Shown: positions 26,246-35,231, counted from the first letter of the stretch. The stretch: 64,000 bases of DNA from Paraburkholderia sp. HP33-1 (GCF_021390595.1 NZ_JAJEJR010000003.1:992001-1056000); one strand, 5' to 3'. Made by a program: numbers and translations. Notes: a model not told the origin generated them from the sequence alone.

Positions 26246-26483
26246 GATGCCTCCTGCCGCGTCCGTCGGGCATCCTCATCGGCGACGACGAACGACTGTC
26301 TGGTTCGGCCTGTCGCTGCGTCGCGCAGCGGCTTTCTGTCGGATAAGCAAACCGGGTGCCCGCGCCTGCCGCTCCTTCGGCTTTTGGCGGACCTGCCGTG
26401 ACGCACGTGCCGGCGAGTTCTGGCATGTGGATTGCGCGTATCCGGTATTCCCGCAACGCCACCCTGGTTCAGATGAGGGCACC

Positions 26484-26876
26484 ATGTCACGCTCACCGTC
26501 CGCCCATCCTTCGACACGCCGCCGCGCTGGCCGCCCGCCACGTCAACGCCATACGCGCGCAGGCGACGCCCAACCCGGCCGGAAGAGCGCGAGCCAGTCG
26601 TCCAATCGCTGGTCGCATCAGGTGATGGAAACCAGCGACGCGATGGATATCGAGGCGGGAATCTTCAAGTCAGGCAGCGCGGAAGAAATCGCGCAATCGT
26701 TGAAGCGTTCTTCTACACGAAGCAGGCGGCGCAAGGGCACGCCGTTTGAATCGGCAATGTCGATGTTGAACTTCTACGTGAACCGGGCCGGCAGAAATCT
26801 GCCCCAGGCACGGCGCGACGTGCTGCAACAGGCGAAGCGCAGGCTGCGCGAAGCGTTCGGACGTGGCTCGCGATGA
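26484..26876 (+). CDS. DUF3175 family protein
   Basis: A 130-residue basic protein. After a disordered Arg-rich N-terminus it contains the DUF3175 signature: RWSHQVMETSDAMDIEAGIFK, AQSLKRSSTRSRRRK, SAMSMLNFYVNRAGRNL. ATG 26484 has GAGGG upstream. Function unknown. It is divergent from ku, and the Arg/Lys content suggests nucleic-acid binding, so a link with NHEJ or stress is plausible but unproven. Confidence 0.75.
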   Translation: MSRSPSAHPSTRRRAGRPPRQRHTRAGDAQPGRKSASQSSNRWSHQVMETSDAMDIEAGIFKSGSAEEIAQSLKRSSTRSRRRKGTPFESAMSMLNFYVNRAGRNLPQARRDVLQQAKRRLREAFGRGSR

Positions 26877-27038
26877 ATCTGCCGAGTGGCCGCGCGAGCG
26901 GTGCGAAAACCGTGCGCGGCAGCAGGGGCGAAGGCCCGGCCCCCGAAGTGATGACGGCCGCTTCTGCTTGCCATTGGCGGTGAAGCCCGGGAATGTCGAT
27001 TGCGTGCTTTTGCGCAGTGCGAACTGTGGGAGACAGGC

Positions 27039-28250
27039 ATGGATTCGCGTTTGCACCCGCGCGTCACGCTGGATCGCCAGGCGTCGCTGACTTCGGCGAC
27101 CGCCCTGCTTGGCGTGCTATATGCCGGCAGCCCGCTGGTCACCCCGCTCTATCCCCTCTATCAGCGCGCATTCGCGCTGTCCGAGCTGACGGTGACGCTC
27201 ATCTACGCTGCCTACGTCATCGGCAATCTCGGCGCGATATTCCTGTTCGGCCGTGTGTCAGACAAGGCAGGCCGTCGACCGGTCAGCCTGCTGATGCTTG
27301 CGATTGCGATGGTCAGCAGCCTACTGTTCCTGTTCGCCACGGGTCCCGCGTGGCTCTTCATTGCGCGGGCGGCGAGCGGCCTCGCGATTGGCGTCGGCGC
27401 GGCGACGGCAACGGCATGGATCACCGAGCTGCATCCGGCCACCGACGCAGCGCCCGCGAGCCGCCTCGCCGCAGCAATCAATCTTGCCGGTCTTGCAGCG
27501 GGCGCGTTGCTCGCAGGTCTGCTCGCGCAGTTTGCGCCCTCGCCGCTACGCACCGTTTTTGTCGTCTATCTGGCGATTCTCGCCGCCATGGCCGCACTGA
27601 CCGCACTGTCGAGGGAAACGGTGCAACAGCGCGTGCGCAGAATCGGGAAACTGTCGATCGACTTTCGTATCGGTGTGCCGGCCCAACTGCGCGTGCCGTT
27701 CATTACTCCCGCTGTCACGGCCTTCGCCACCTTTTCGCTACTCGGATTCTACGCGGCGCTACTACCCAACCTGCTCGAGAACAGCATGCACGCGCACAGC
27801 GCCGCATTGAGCGGCGCTGTGGTGGCGGAGCTGTTCGCCACGAGCGCAATCACCGTGGTCGCAACGTCGGCGCTTGCCGCGCGCACTGCAATGAGGGCAG
27901 GTCTGTGGCTGCTCCCGCCAAGCCTTGCTCTGCTGCTATGGGCCCAGGCAGCAGGATCGCTCGCACTGTTGATCGCGGCGACAGGACTCTGCGGCGTCGC
28001 CTGTGCGCTCGGCTTTCGCGGCAGTCTTCAGGAAGCGAACAGGATGGCGCCCGCAGAGCGGCGAGCCGAGCTACTCTCCGCCTATCTGCTGTGCTGCTAT
28101 ACCGGCAATTCGCTGCCGGTGGTGGGCATCGCGTTGCTGTCGCGCTCCGCCGGACACTTCTGGGCCAATGCGACATTCTCGGCAATATCCGTTGTGCTTG
28201 CGGCGATCGCACTGGCGGTGGATCGTCACCAGGCTCGGCTGCCGCAGTGA
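27039..28250 (+). CDS. MFS transporter, drug-efflux type
   Basis: A 403-residue major facilitator with about twelve helices. The loop 2-3 motif is FGRVSDKAGRRP, and helix 5 reads GLAAGALLAGLLAQF. ATG 27039 (MDSRLHPRVTLDRQ) has GGGAGACAGGC upstream; the frame extends 13 codons further without support. An overlapping +1-shifted frame of similar length is a codon-bias shadow. No adjacent regulator, so the substrate is unknown. Confidence 0.82.
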   Translation: MDSRLHPRVTLDRQASLTSATALLGVLYAGSPLVTPLYPLYQRAFALSELTVTLIYAAYVIGNLGAIFLFGRVSDKAGRRPVSLLMLAIAMVSSLLFLFATGPAWLFIARAASGLAIGVGAATATAWITELHPATDAAPASRLAAAINLAGLAAGALLAGLLAQFAPSPLRTVFVVYLAILAAMAALTALSRETVQQRVRRIGKLSIDFRIGVPAQLRVPFITPAVTAFATFSLLGFYAALLPNLLENSMHAHSAALSGAVVAELFATSAITVVATSALAARTAMRAGLWLLPPSLALLLWAQAAGSLALLIAATGLCGVACALGFRGSLQEANRMAPAERRAELLSAYLLCCYTGNSLPVVGIALLSRSAGHFWANATFSAISVVLAAIALAVDRHQARLPQ

Positions 28251-28371
28251 CCGCACCTTCCGGCACCGTGCCTCGTCGGGACCGCGATCGTCAGCGCTCG
28301 ATATCGGCACCGGTGCGCTCGAAGGTGATCGTACTGGCTGGTGAGCGATGACGAAAATGCCCTAGCCGCAG

Positions 28372-28575
28372 CTAGTCCCGGTTTGCATCGAAGAAGCGAC
28401 GGACTTCCCGTCGCGCTTCTTCGCGAGTCTTGCCGTAGCGCTCCTGGATTATCCCGGTAAGGCGCTCGACACGCCCTTCGGCCCGGGTAAGCTCGTCGTC
28501 TGTCAGCTCGCCCCACGCGGCCTTTGCCTTGCCGATCAGTTGTTTCCACTTGCCAGCTGCGATGTCGTCGTTCAC
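28372..28575 (-). CDS. CsbD-like stress protein
   Basis: A 67-residue protein: MNDDIAAGKWKQLIGKAKAAWGELTDDELTRAEG and so on. The KWKQLIGKAKAAWGELTDDEL core marks the CsbD family, small general-stress proteins of unknown biochemical role. AAAGGAG precedes the start. It forms a loose group with the DUF3008 gene and the exported Gly-rich gene nearby. Confidence 0.9.
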   Translation of the reverse strand: MNDDIAAGKWKQLIGKAKAAWGELTDDELTRAEGRVERLTGIIQERYGKTREEARREVRRFFDANRD

Positions 28576-28734
28576 GTTACTCTCCTTTGAGATATTGAAT
28601 CCTGGCGGAAGCCTCGGGAAGGCACCCCGTTAGAATACTGGTCCGCATTATCAGGTCCCGCAATGAATGCTCTGCATGACGAATTGAATCTACTCCAGCC
28701 GTCGGATGCACCCAGCTTGGGATGACTCTTTCGT

Positions 28735-28923
28735 TCAATGTCCGGATTTATGCTGAGGCTTGCCTTTCTGCTTCGTTGAGGCGAATTCCTCGAGTTGTGC
28801 CTCGCTCATCGACTCGTACATCGATTTCGAAGCGCCTTTCAGCGAGCCGGGGGGTCTTTCGCCGCGCTTTGCGGAAAGAGCGGCGCCGGCGGCCATTTGC
28901 TGTGCCTTGGATCTTGCTAGCAT
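28735..28923 (-). CDS. DUF3008 family protein
   Basis: A 62-residue protein starting MLARSKAQQMAAGAALSAKRG and continuing LKGASKSMYESMSEAQLEEFA, which is the DUF3008 signature. ATG 28923 has GGAGG upstream. The longer frame to 29088 is unsupported. Function unknown; often seen with stress genes such as csbD. Confidence 0.82.
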   Translation of the reverse strand: MLARSKAQQMAAGAALSAKRGERPPGSLKGASKSMYESMSEAQLEEFASTKQKGKPQHKSGH

Positions 28924-29176
28924 TTCGACCTCCGTCTGTTCATACCTGTGGTGCCCGCCTGCTGCCGCGGCGGCACCGGCGGCCCACGCCTCGTGGCTCG
29001 CAAGCCCTGTACCTGTCGGCGGGCGTTTTGCGTCCCGCTGCCGCCCGCTCGAGGTTCCGGCGAGATTGAACGTACTGCGTGCGCGCAAGGTGGTGAGGCA
29101 TAGGCCTTGCGCGCCTGCTGGTACGGGTTGTCAAAAGTTCACTGGAACGTAATCCTGACTTCAGGAGTATCCGACC

Positions 29177-29542
29177 ATGAAAACTTCAATGAAGAGACTG
29201 GTTATTTCGGCGCTGATGATGGCAATTGCCGGCGGCGCGTCTGCACAGGCAGGCGGTGGCAATGGCGGCGGCATGGGCGCAGGCGGTGGCAATAGCGCAG
29301 GCAACGGCGTAGGCGCCGGCGGCGGAACCATGGCTCGGCCTGGCACGGCTCCAGCAGGGAATCAGGGCGGCTACGGCAGTCCCGGAGACACCGCGACCGG
29401 CGGCGGTCAAGGCACCGGCACCGGTGCTTCGCCCAACACGATGACGCCGGGCGGCTCGAATTCCACCTATCCGAACCGCGCGAACAGCAACGGCATGAAC
29501 GGGCCGTCCCAGCAGCCGGATACTCTACAAAAGGGCCAGTGA
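29177..29542 (+). CDS. exported Gly/Asn-rich low-complexity protein
   Basis: A 121-residue protein with a Sec signal (MKTSMKRLVISALMMAIAGGASAQA) followed by GGGN/GGGM repeats and a Ser/Asn/Pro-rich tail. AGGAG lies before ATG 29177. No family recognised beyond repeat composition. Such secreted flexible proteins are common in Burkholderiales and have no assigned function. Confidence 0.6.
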   Translation: MKTSMKRLVISALMMAIAGGASAQAGGGNGGGMGAGGGNSAGNGVGAGGGTMARPGTAPAGNQGGYGSPGDTATGGGQGTGTGASPNTMTPGGSNSTYPNRANSNGMNGPSQQPDTLQKGQ

Positions 29543-29796
29543 GGGCGAGTGCAGAGGCAACGAGACAATGCAGCGCACACGGGATGCGCAACCAGTCAGC
29601 GGTGCAATCAGTTTCGACGCACGAACGTCCGCACCGACCTTGTGACGCTCGGCGTGGACGTTCTTGCGTGGGAACCTCAAAGACGCTCATGGGGCCAGCG
29701 CGCAGCGCCGGTTGACGACCGTTTACGACGATGGAAGATTTACGGTTGAAATTCGTCGATCTCGCAAGTTGTTTGAGTAACAGACCCGGTGCCGAG

Positions 29797-29824
29797 GGCC
29801 GGATTTTGACCTCAAAATTCGGCC
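29797..29824. repeat. 28-bp near-perfect palindrome
   Basis: GGCCGGATTTTGA-CC-TCAAAATTCGGCC: the arms match at 12 of 13 positions with a 2-base centre. It lies in the AT-rich 29543-29984 interval, which holds no supported gene. It might be a hairpin, a recombination site or a regulator site. Confidence 0.6.
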
Positions 29825-29888
29825 AAACCGGAAGTTATTTGGTTGATTTTCCGGAAGCCAATCGAGTTCCTCTACTACTTTGTCTAGT

Positions 29889-29954
29889 AAACCGTAAAAG
29901 TTCGATATGGCAATAATTAAACCAATTAACTGCCATATGGAAATTTTACGGTTT
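29889..29954. repeat. 66-bp AT-rich inverted repeat with TTTACGGTT ends
   Basis: AAACCGTAAAA (29889-29899) pairs with TTTTACGGTTT (29944-29954). Inside these arms ATATGGCA and TGCCATAT extend the pairing with a few mismatches, leaving an AATTAAACC-like loop. A third copy of TTTACGGTT lies at 29739-29747, inverted relative to the copy at 29890-29898. So 29739-29898 is bounded by short terminal inverted repeats, as in a small non-autonomous element. Confidence 0.5.
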
Positions 29955-29984
29955 CCTGGACAGCAAGCCCCGCTGCGGCGCGCT

Positions 29985-30251
29985 TTAAAGATCGTGGCCG
30001 GTAATCTCAATGCGCTCTCCGCCAGGTGGAGGCATTTTGCGTTCCGCGACTCCCGCGAGCTTTCGCTTTCCCAACTGGAACGCGAGCAGCAACTGTTTCT
30101 GGCTGTCGTCTGCCGCTCCGAGGTACTGGCAAATAACATCCGGTCTGATTTCGAAGGCGCAATACCCCCACCCGAAGCCGTACGCAGAGAACCACAGCGT
30201 TGACTGGCCGGCGACGATCGGGGTTGTCAGATTGATGTACGACGAATCCAT
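29985..30251 (-). CDS. small hypothetical protein (possibly DUF1488-like)
   Basis: An 88-residue frame starting MDSSYINLTTPIVAGQSTLWF and continuing FGWGYCAFEIRPDVICQYLGA, then LLLAFQLGKRKLAGVAERK. GGAG lies ten bases before ATG 30251. The layout (short beta strands, one Cys-containing strand, then a helix with GKRKLAGVA) resembles DUF1488 proteins, but I am not sure. No operon partner is evident. Confidence 0.5.
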   Translation of the reverse strand: MDSSYINLTTPIVAGQSTLWFSAYGFGWGYCAFEIRPDVICQYLGAADDSQKQLLLAFQLGKRKLAGVAERKMPPPGGERIEITGHDL

Positions 30252-30500
30252 GGCGTTCGCTCTCCAGACTAGTGGTGGATGAAACCGATTGTCCCACGAC
30301 ACGCCTTCATGGCCGGGTACTCGGCGACATCATGCCGCAACTGATGACCCAGCGACGTCCGGCTTGTTGGCGAGAGTCGGCCCGGCCGGGCGACTACAGC
30401 TTCTGGCCGCATTTCAGCCACCTGAAGCGCGGCTTTGAACGCTGCAACGAACGAACATTCCCTGCCTAAGCCGACATCTCGTATCGCCCAAAAATACAAC

Positions 30501-30528
30501 TTGACATCAGAGTACGCACGACTATATT
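30501..30528 (+). promoter_or_regulatory. sigma70-type promoter of tetR-dehalogenase operon
   Basis: A consensus -35 TTGACA (30501-30506) is followed after 16 bases by TATATT (30523-30528). Transcription would start near 30535, leaving a leader of about 25 bases before ATG 30560 with no Shine-Dalgarno. The -10 box lies inside the first copy of the direct repeat described next. Confidence 0.7.
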
Positions 30529-30552
30529 TCTGCTCAATACGCACGACTGTAT
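30513..30552. promoter_or_regulatory. direct-repeat operator for the TetR regulator
   Basis: TACGCACGACTATAT (30513-30527) and TACGCACGACTGTAT (30538-30552) match at 14 of 15 bases, 25 bp apart centre to centre. The second copy is also a dyad, AATAC-8 nt-GTATT. One copy covers the -10 box and the other the leader, so binding would block transcription of tetR and the dehalogenase gene. Confidence 0.65.
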
Positions 30553-30559
30553 TACCGTC

Positions 30560-31150
30560 ATGAGCAGACGATCAATTCGTGAAGACATTCTGAATGCAGG
30601 CCTCAAGGTCATGCTCCAGACGGGATACGAGGGAGCGAGCGTGCGCGACATCTGCGCAGCGGCGGCCGCTCCACACGGTTCCTTCACCAATCACTTCCGC
30701 TCCAAGGAGGCGTTTGCAGAGGAGGTACTCAACCGCTACTTCGCGCATACAAAAGAGCTAGTCAATCAAGCGTTGTGCGACCAAGCCCTGACTCCGCGGC
30801 AGCGGCTGCGCCAGTATCTCGACATCATCAGCGCAGTATTGGCAGACGACAATTGGAATCGCGGTTGTCTGATCGGCGACTTCAGCCTTGAGACCGTTTC
30901 GCAGAGCGAACTTTTGCGCGAAAGGCTGGAGGCAATATTCCAGGAATGGCGCGGTCCGTTCTCGTCGTGCATCGCCGAGGCTCAAGGCGCCGGTGAAATT
31001 GATTCAGCGTTTGATCCGGTTGATCTCGCCGAATTTCTGCTTGCCTCATGGGAAGGCGCAATTCTTCGTATGAAGGTCGAACGTGGACCTGCCGCACTCG
31101 AGCGCTTCAAGAACATCGTATTTGCGACCATATTCAAGGAACAGAAATGA
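30560..31150 (+). CDS. TetR/AcrR-family regulator
   Basis: A 196-residue repressor. The N-terminal helix-turn-helix reads REDILNAGLKVMLQTGYEGASVRDICAAAAAPHGSFTNHF and the ligand domain includes NRGCLIGDFSLE. The stop overlaps the dehalogenase start by ATGA (31147-31150), so both genes are translationally coupled. It is probably autoregulated through the repeats at 30513-30552. The inducer is inferred to be the dehalogenase substrate or a related halo-organic. Confidence 0.88.
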   Translation: MSRRSIREDILNAGLKVMLQTGYEGASVRDICAAAAAPHGSFTNHFRSKEAFAEEVLNRYFAHTKELVNQALCDQALTPRQRLRQYLDIISAVLADDNWNRGCLIGDFSLETVSQSELLRERLEAIFQEWRGPFSSCIAEAQGAGEIDSAFDPVDLAEFLLASWEGAILRMKVERGPAALERFKNIVFATIFKEQK

Positions 31151-32058
31151 CTCCGCTTTTTGATGTTGAATTGCCCCATGTGAATGTTCTCGATTCCACC
31201 ATGGCCTATCGGGAAGCGGGAAACCCGGAAGCAGCGGTCGCGCTTTTTCTGCATGGAGACCCGACCTCGTCGTACATATGGCGGAAGATCATCCCGCGGG
31301 TTGCTCCCGTCGCACACTGCATCGCACCGGATCTCATCGGATTCGGCCAATCGGGAAAGCCAGGCATCGAGTATCGATTTGCGGATCATGTCCGATACCT
31401 GGACGCGTTTCTCGCCAAAGCGGGAGTCTCATCAGCATTCGTCATCGCGCAGGACTGGGGGACAGCCTTGGCCTTTCACCTGGCGGCTCGGCGTCCGGAG
31501 TTCATGCGCGGGCTTGCCTTCATGGAGTTCATTTGGCCAATGCCGACATGGGATTATTTTCACGCGAATGCACGGGAAACTTTCCAGAAGTTCAGGACAC
31601 CAGTGGTGGGCGAGCAGATGATTCTGGAAGACAACGCTTTTGTGGAACAGGTTCTTCCCGGAGGAACGGTACGCAAACTCACGGAAGAAGAGATGTCTGT
31701 TTATCGCGCACCATTTCCTACCGCCGATTCACGGCGACCCATCTGGCGTTTCCCGAACGAGCTACCAATTGAGGGGCAACCAGCAGATGTGTACTCAACC
31801 CTGGAAAGCGCACACCGTGCGCTAGCGCAGTCTTCTTACCCGAAGCTGCTTTTCACCGCGACGCCTGGCGCCTTGGTAGCGCCCTCGGTCGCCAAACGTT
31901 TTGCAAGTAACATTAAGGAGTGCCACGTTGTAGATCTTGGAGCGGGAATTCACTACTTGCAGGAAGATCATCCAGATTTAATCGGAGCCAAACTAAGCGA
32001 GTGGCTAATTGGACTGGGAGCAGATTCTTCCAGCCCGAAACAAAGGCTAGCGCTTTAA
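31147..32058 (+). CDS. haloalkane dehalogenase-like alpha/beta hydrolase
   Basis: A 303-residue protein of the HLD-II type. Nucleophile D103 is in AQDWGTAL with the halide-binding tryptophan W104. The acid is E127 (MEFIWP) and the base H269 (AGIHYLQED). The DhaA/LinB motif HGNPTSSY reads HGDPTSSY here, so the second halide-stabilising residue is D38 instead of Asn. Such enzymes hydrolyse C-halogen bonds; the substitution could weaken or change this. ATGA-coupled to tetR. A non-dehalogenating hydrolase is the alternative. Confidence 0.78.
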   Translation: MTPLFDVELPHVNVLDSTMAYREAGNPEAAVALFLHGDPTSSYIWRKIIPRVAPVAHCIAPDLIGFGQSGKPGIEYRFADHVRYLDAFLAKAGVSSAFVIAQDWGTALAFHLAARRPEFMRGLAFMEFIWPMPTWDYFHANARETFQKFRTPVVGEQMILEDNAFVEQVLPGGTVRKLTEEEMSVYRAPFPTADSRRPIWRFPNELPIEGQPADVYSTLESAHRALAQSSYPKLLFTATPGALVAPSVAKRFASNIKECHVVDLGAGIHYLQEDHPDLIGAKLSEWLIGLGADSSSPKQRLAL

Positions 32059-32263
32059 GGACATCACCGATGTCTCGGGCGAAAGCCGACATGCCGGCAT
32101 GTTGACAGAGCCCTAAAGACGGCAGCCGCACGCTGCAGCGCGCTTCGGCACACGAGAGCCCAGCCGCAGCGCTTCGTGAACATGTGAAAGGAATCGGTTG
32201 GTAGCGGTAGCCATGATTCGTGGCGCACGTATCGTGACTGGACACTCCGTGCGGATCGGCGAG

Positions 32264-34192
32264 TTACGATCCGCACACATTCTCCCCCTTGCGTCCCCGT
32301 ATGAGAGAAAGGGCAGCTTCATCCTCGGTCGTGAGCAGGTTTGCGCCCACGAGTTTCTCCTTGCAAACGGCTTCAGCGAGGCTCCGACCTCGATTCTCCA
32401 CGAGCCATCGGATAGGCCACACCCGCACGGTGTGATCCGCGGACGCGGTCACCACCCGTTCACCGTCCGAGCTGAAGACGGCGGACCAAACCGGCCCGTC
32501 ATGGCCGATGAACTGCGCGATCTGTTTGCCCGTGGGCGCGTCCCACACCCACGCGGTTTTGTCATCGGACGCGGTCACCACCCGTCGGCCGTCCGGGCTG
32601 AAGGCGGCGGAATTTACTGGCCCCTGATGCCCGCTGAGCTGCGTGATCTGTTTGCCCGTGGCCGCGTCCCACAGCCGCGCAGTCCCATCCGCGGACGCGG
32701 TCACCACCAGTTGGCTGTCCGGGCTGAACGCGGCGGACCTAACCGGCCCCTGATGCCCGGTGAGCTGCGCGATCTGTTTACCCGTGGACACATCCCACAC
32801 GCGCGCGACCCTATCACCGGACCAAGTCACCATCCAATGACGGTCCGGGCTGAAGGCGGTGGTAACAACCGAAACCTGACGCTCGCTGAGCGGCAAGATC
32901 TGGTTGCCCATCGCCGCGTCCCACGCGCGCGCGGTCCGATCCACCGACACGGTCACCACCCGTCGGCCGTCCGGACTGAAGCTGGCAGAGTTCACCGGCC
33001 CCTGATGTCCGGCGAGCTGCGTGATCACCTGGCCCGTCGCCACATCCCACACCCGCGCAGTTTTATCATCGGACGCAGTCACCACCCGCCGGCCGTCGAG
33101 GGTGAAGGCGGCGGAGCTCACCGGTCCCTGATGCCCAGTGAGCTGCGCTATCACCTGGCCGGTGGCCGCATCCCACACCCGCGCGGTACCGTCTGCGGAC
33201 GCGGTCACCGCCCGCCGGCCGTCCGGGCTGAAGGTGGCGGAGTAAACCAGATCCTGATGCCCGCTGAACTGCACAATCTTTTTGCCCGTAACCGCGTCCC
33301 ACACGCGCGCGGTTTTGTCCGCGGACGCGGTCACCACCCGCTTACCATCTGGACTGAAGACGGCGGAACTCACCGGCCCGCGATGCCCGGTGAGCTGCGC
33401 GATCACCTGGCCGGTCGACGCATCCCACACCCGCGCGGTCCTGTCCGCGGACGCGGTCACCACCCGCCGGCCGTCCGGGCTGAAGGCGGCGGAGAAAACC
33501 GGTCGCTGATGCCCGGTGAGCCGCGCGATCACCTGACCGGTCGACGCATCCCACACCCGCGCGGTCCTGTCCGCGGACGCGGTCACCACCCGCTGGCCGT
33601 TCGGGCTGAAGGCAGCGGAATAAACCAGATCCTGATGCCCGCCGAGCAGCGCGATCTGCTTGCCCGTCGCCGCGACCCACACCCGCGCGGTTCTATCCCG
33701 CGACGCGGTCACCACACGCTGACCTCCCGGGCTGAAGGTCGCGGAATAAACCCACGCCTGATGCCCGCTGAGCAGCGCGATCTGTTTGCCTGTAGCCGCG
33801 TCCCACACCCGCGCGGTTCCGTCCCAGGATGCGGTCACCACCCGCTTGCCGTCAGGGCTGAAGACGGCGGAATCAACCGCATCCTGATGCCCGCTGAGCA
33901 GCGCAGTTTGCATTGATGCCTGCGCGCCGCGCATCAGTTCCAGCTCTGCCTCTACCGATCCCGGTGAAAGCCACCCCTTCCCCATCGCCAGCATGGCGAA
34001 ACGCATCCCGCGATCATAATTTCCCGCGTCATTCGCGGCCGTCGCGGCCGACGCCAATACAAGGGAAGTCTGACGTGCGACCGTCCGAGTCCGGTGAATG
34101 ATCCACCCACCCGTCACAATCACAATGAGCGCGATTACACCCAACAATACCTGGATGCGTCGCTGCGCGCGCCCTGTTGGTAACGTGCTCAT
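32264..34192 (-). CDS. membrane-anchored WD40 beta-propeller protein
   Basis: A 642-residue protein. One membrane helix (about residues 14-33) follows a short basic N-terminus. A helical linker comes next ([30 protein letters not shown], then [14 protein letters not shown]), then twelve 42-residue WD40 repeats (about 98-600) with a consensus [24 protein letters not shown] and [11 protein letters not shown] short tail ends it. The linker resembles that in NACHT/caspase-WD40 proteins, but no such effector domain is present. ATG 34192 is preferred over TTG 34201. Probably a sensor or scaffold; function unknown. Confidence 0.85.
   Translation of the reverse strand: MSTLPTGRAQRRIQVLLGVIALIVIVTGGWIIHRTRTVARQTSLVLASAATAANDAGNYDRGMRFAMLAMGKGWLSPGSVEAELELMRGAQASMQTALLSGHQDAVDSAVFSPDGKRVVTASWDGTARVWDAATGKQIALLSGHQAWVYSATFSPGGQRVVTASRDRTARVWVAATGKQIALLGGHQDLVYSAAFSPNGQRVVTASADRTARVWDASTGQVIARLTGHQRPVFSAAFSPDGRRVVTASADRTARVWDASTGQVIAQLTGHRGPVSSAVFSPDGKRVVTASADKTARVWDAVTGKKIVQFSGHQDLVYSATFSPDGRRAVTASADGTARVWDAATGQVIAQLTGHQGPVSSAAFTLDGRRVVTASDDKTARVWDVATGQVITQLAGHQGPVNSASFSPDGRRVVTVSVDRTARAWDAAMGNQILPLSERQVSVVTTAFSPDRHWMVTWSGDRVARVWDVSTGKQIAQLTGHQGPVRSAAFSPDSQLVVTASADGTARLWDAATGKQITQLSGHQGPVNSAAFSPDGRRVVTASDDKTAWVWDAPTGKQIAQFIGHDGPVWSAVFSSDGERVVTASADHTVRVWPIRWLVENRGRSLAEAVCKEKLVGANLLTTEDEAALSLIRGRKGENVCGS
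32390..33901. repeat. twelve tandem 126-bp repeats encoding WD40 blades
   Basis: The coding DNA for the WD40 blades is a tandem array of twelve 126-bp units in phase with the 42-residue protein repeat. Many units are nearly identical at DNA level, such as the repeated GCGGACGCGGTCACCACCCG. The unit near 32770-32890 is the most diverged (protein PLSERQVSV). The similarity points to recent duplication or gene conversion. The same array creates a long open but spurious frame on the plus strand (32198-33916). Confidence 0.9.
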
Positions 34193-34414
34193 ATTTCTCA
34201 ATGTGGCTGACGCCCCATTTCACATCGCCGGATGCCGCGGCGTGACCACCTGCGCTCGCCGACAATCGTCCAGCGACGCGGGCGGCCTCAAACGTTAAGG
34301 ACGGAATCCTTACTATAATCAAGAGGCACAGGAACGCGCCGCCTGACAGGTAGCTGCCGGCTTTAGTGTGACTGCCGTACCTGAGCGCGGAGCATTTTTG
34401 CATGGAGGTACCCC

Positions 34415-34702
34415 ATGGCTACCTATGTCATCCTCAGCCGCCTCGCTCCTGACGCGTTCAAGGATCCCAAGGAACTCAAACAGATTGCCGCCACCGTGGC
34501 GGAGAAGATCAAAGCCGAGTGCCCTGCCGTTACCTGGACACAAAGCTATCTGACACTCGGGCGATTCGACGTCGTGGACATTGTCGAGACGAACGATCTG
34601 AAACAGCTTGAGCTCGCGGCGCTGATCATCCGGGGTTATGGGCATGCCGCCACCGAGACGATGCATGCGACAGTGTGGAACGATTTCATCGGCGCGCTGT
34701 AG
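34415..34702 (+). CDS. GYD domain protein
   Basis: A 95-residue protein starting MATYVILSRLAPDAFKDP with the GYD-family segment YLTLGRFDVVDIVETNDLKQL and the ending TMHATVWNDF. The fold is ferredoxin-like, and the function is unknown. CATGGAGGTACCCC gives a strong ribosome site. It is divergent from the WD40 gene, and 34202-34414 between them holds only promoters. Confidence 0.85.
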   Translation: MATYVILSRLAPDAFKDPKELKQIAATVAEKIKAECPAVTWTQSYLTLGRFDVVDIVETNDLKQLELAALIIRGYGHAATETMHATVWNDFIGAL

Positions 34703-35231
34703 CAGTGCTGCTCGTCTGAAGGCGTACCGGACCCGGCTCGTTTCAGGGGACTTTTCGTGACAAGGCGCCTCCGCGACCGACGGTGTTTGTGTCGACGCGC
34801 CCGCCTGTGAAACGCCGTGCCAGATGCGGCCCTAACACGTCACATGCAGGATGGCGTTCGATTCTGTCGCGGCAAGGCGGTCTGGTATGCGGAAGCCACA
34901 AAGGCGGAGGCGGAAGGAAGGGATCAATGCACCTAGGTGCAATTTACTGCCGGATAAGACAGCTATGGCCGGAACGACCCGTTTCCTCAGGAGACGCTGC
35001 GCCAGTGTCCATCTGCCCCCAGGTTCGACCTGGGACATCTATCAAACCGTAAGCCAGTTGGTGACCACGTGGCCGGGAATACGCGAGCAATTGTCATCTG
35101 GCGCGTACCGGCCCAGTCCGGCGTGACGGATGACGCTACCGAAGCCGGAAAGTGGAGAAGTTCGGACTGCCCGCCCCGTGGAGCCACACATTGACGCGGC
35201 AAGGTAGTACCAGCGACTCAGAAGACCTTAT
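34703..35231. other. 529-bp interval with two palindromes and no supported gene
   Basis: No supported coding frame. TGCACCTAGGTGCA (34928-34941) is a perfect 14-bp palindrome, and CCCAGGT-TCG-ACCTGGG (35018-35034) is a perfect 7-bp stem with a 3-base loop. Neither is followed by a T-tract, so they are not clear terminators. They may be protein sites upstream of the acylphosphatase gene. Confidence 0.5.

Noticed and set aside
24617..26401. 594-codon plus-strand open frame across ligD and ku
   Set aside because: Spans two well-supported genes in antisense and has no recognisable domain.
26993..28351. 452-codon plus-strand frame overlapping the MFS exporter
   Set aside because: Shifted relative to the MFS gene, Arg-rich and without membrane segments.
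32390..33901. Regular direct repeats that could suggest a CRISPR array
   Set aside because: The unit is 126 bp with no unique spacers and encodes WD40 blades in frame.
32198..33916. 572-codon open frame on the plus strand over the WD40 gene
   Set aside because: It is the antisense shadow of the 126-bp tandem repeats; its His/Pro/Arg repeats follow from the WD40 codons and it has no ribosome site or family.
35018..35034. GGTTCGACC resembling a tRNA T-arm
   Set aside because: The stem and loop lengths do not fit a T-arm and no acceptor, D or anticodon arm can be built around it.
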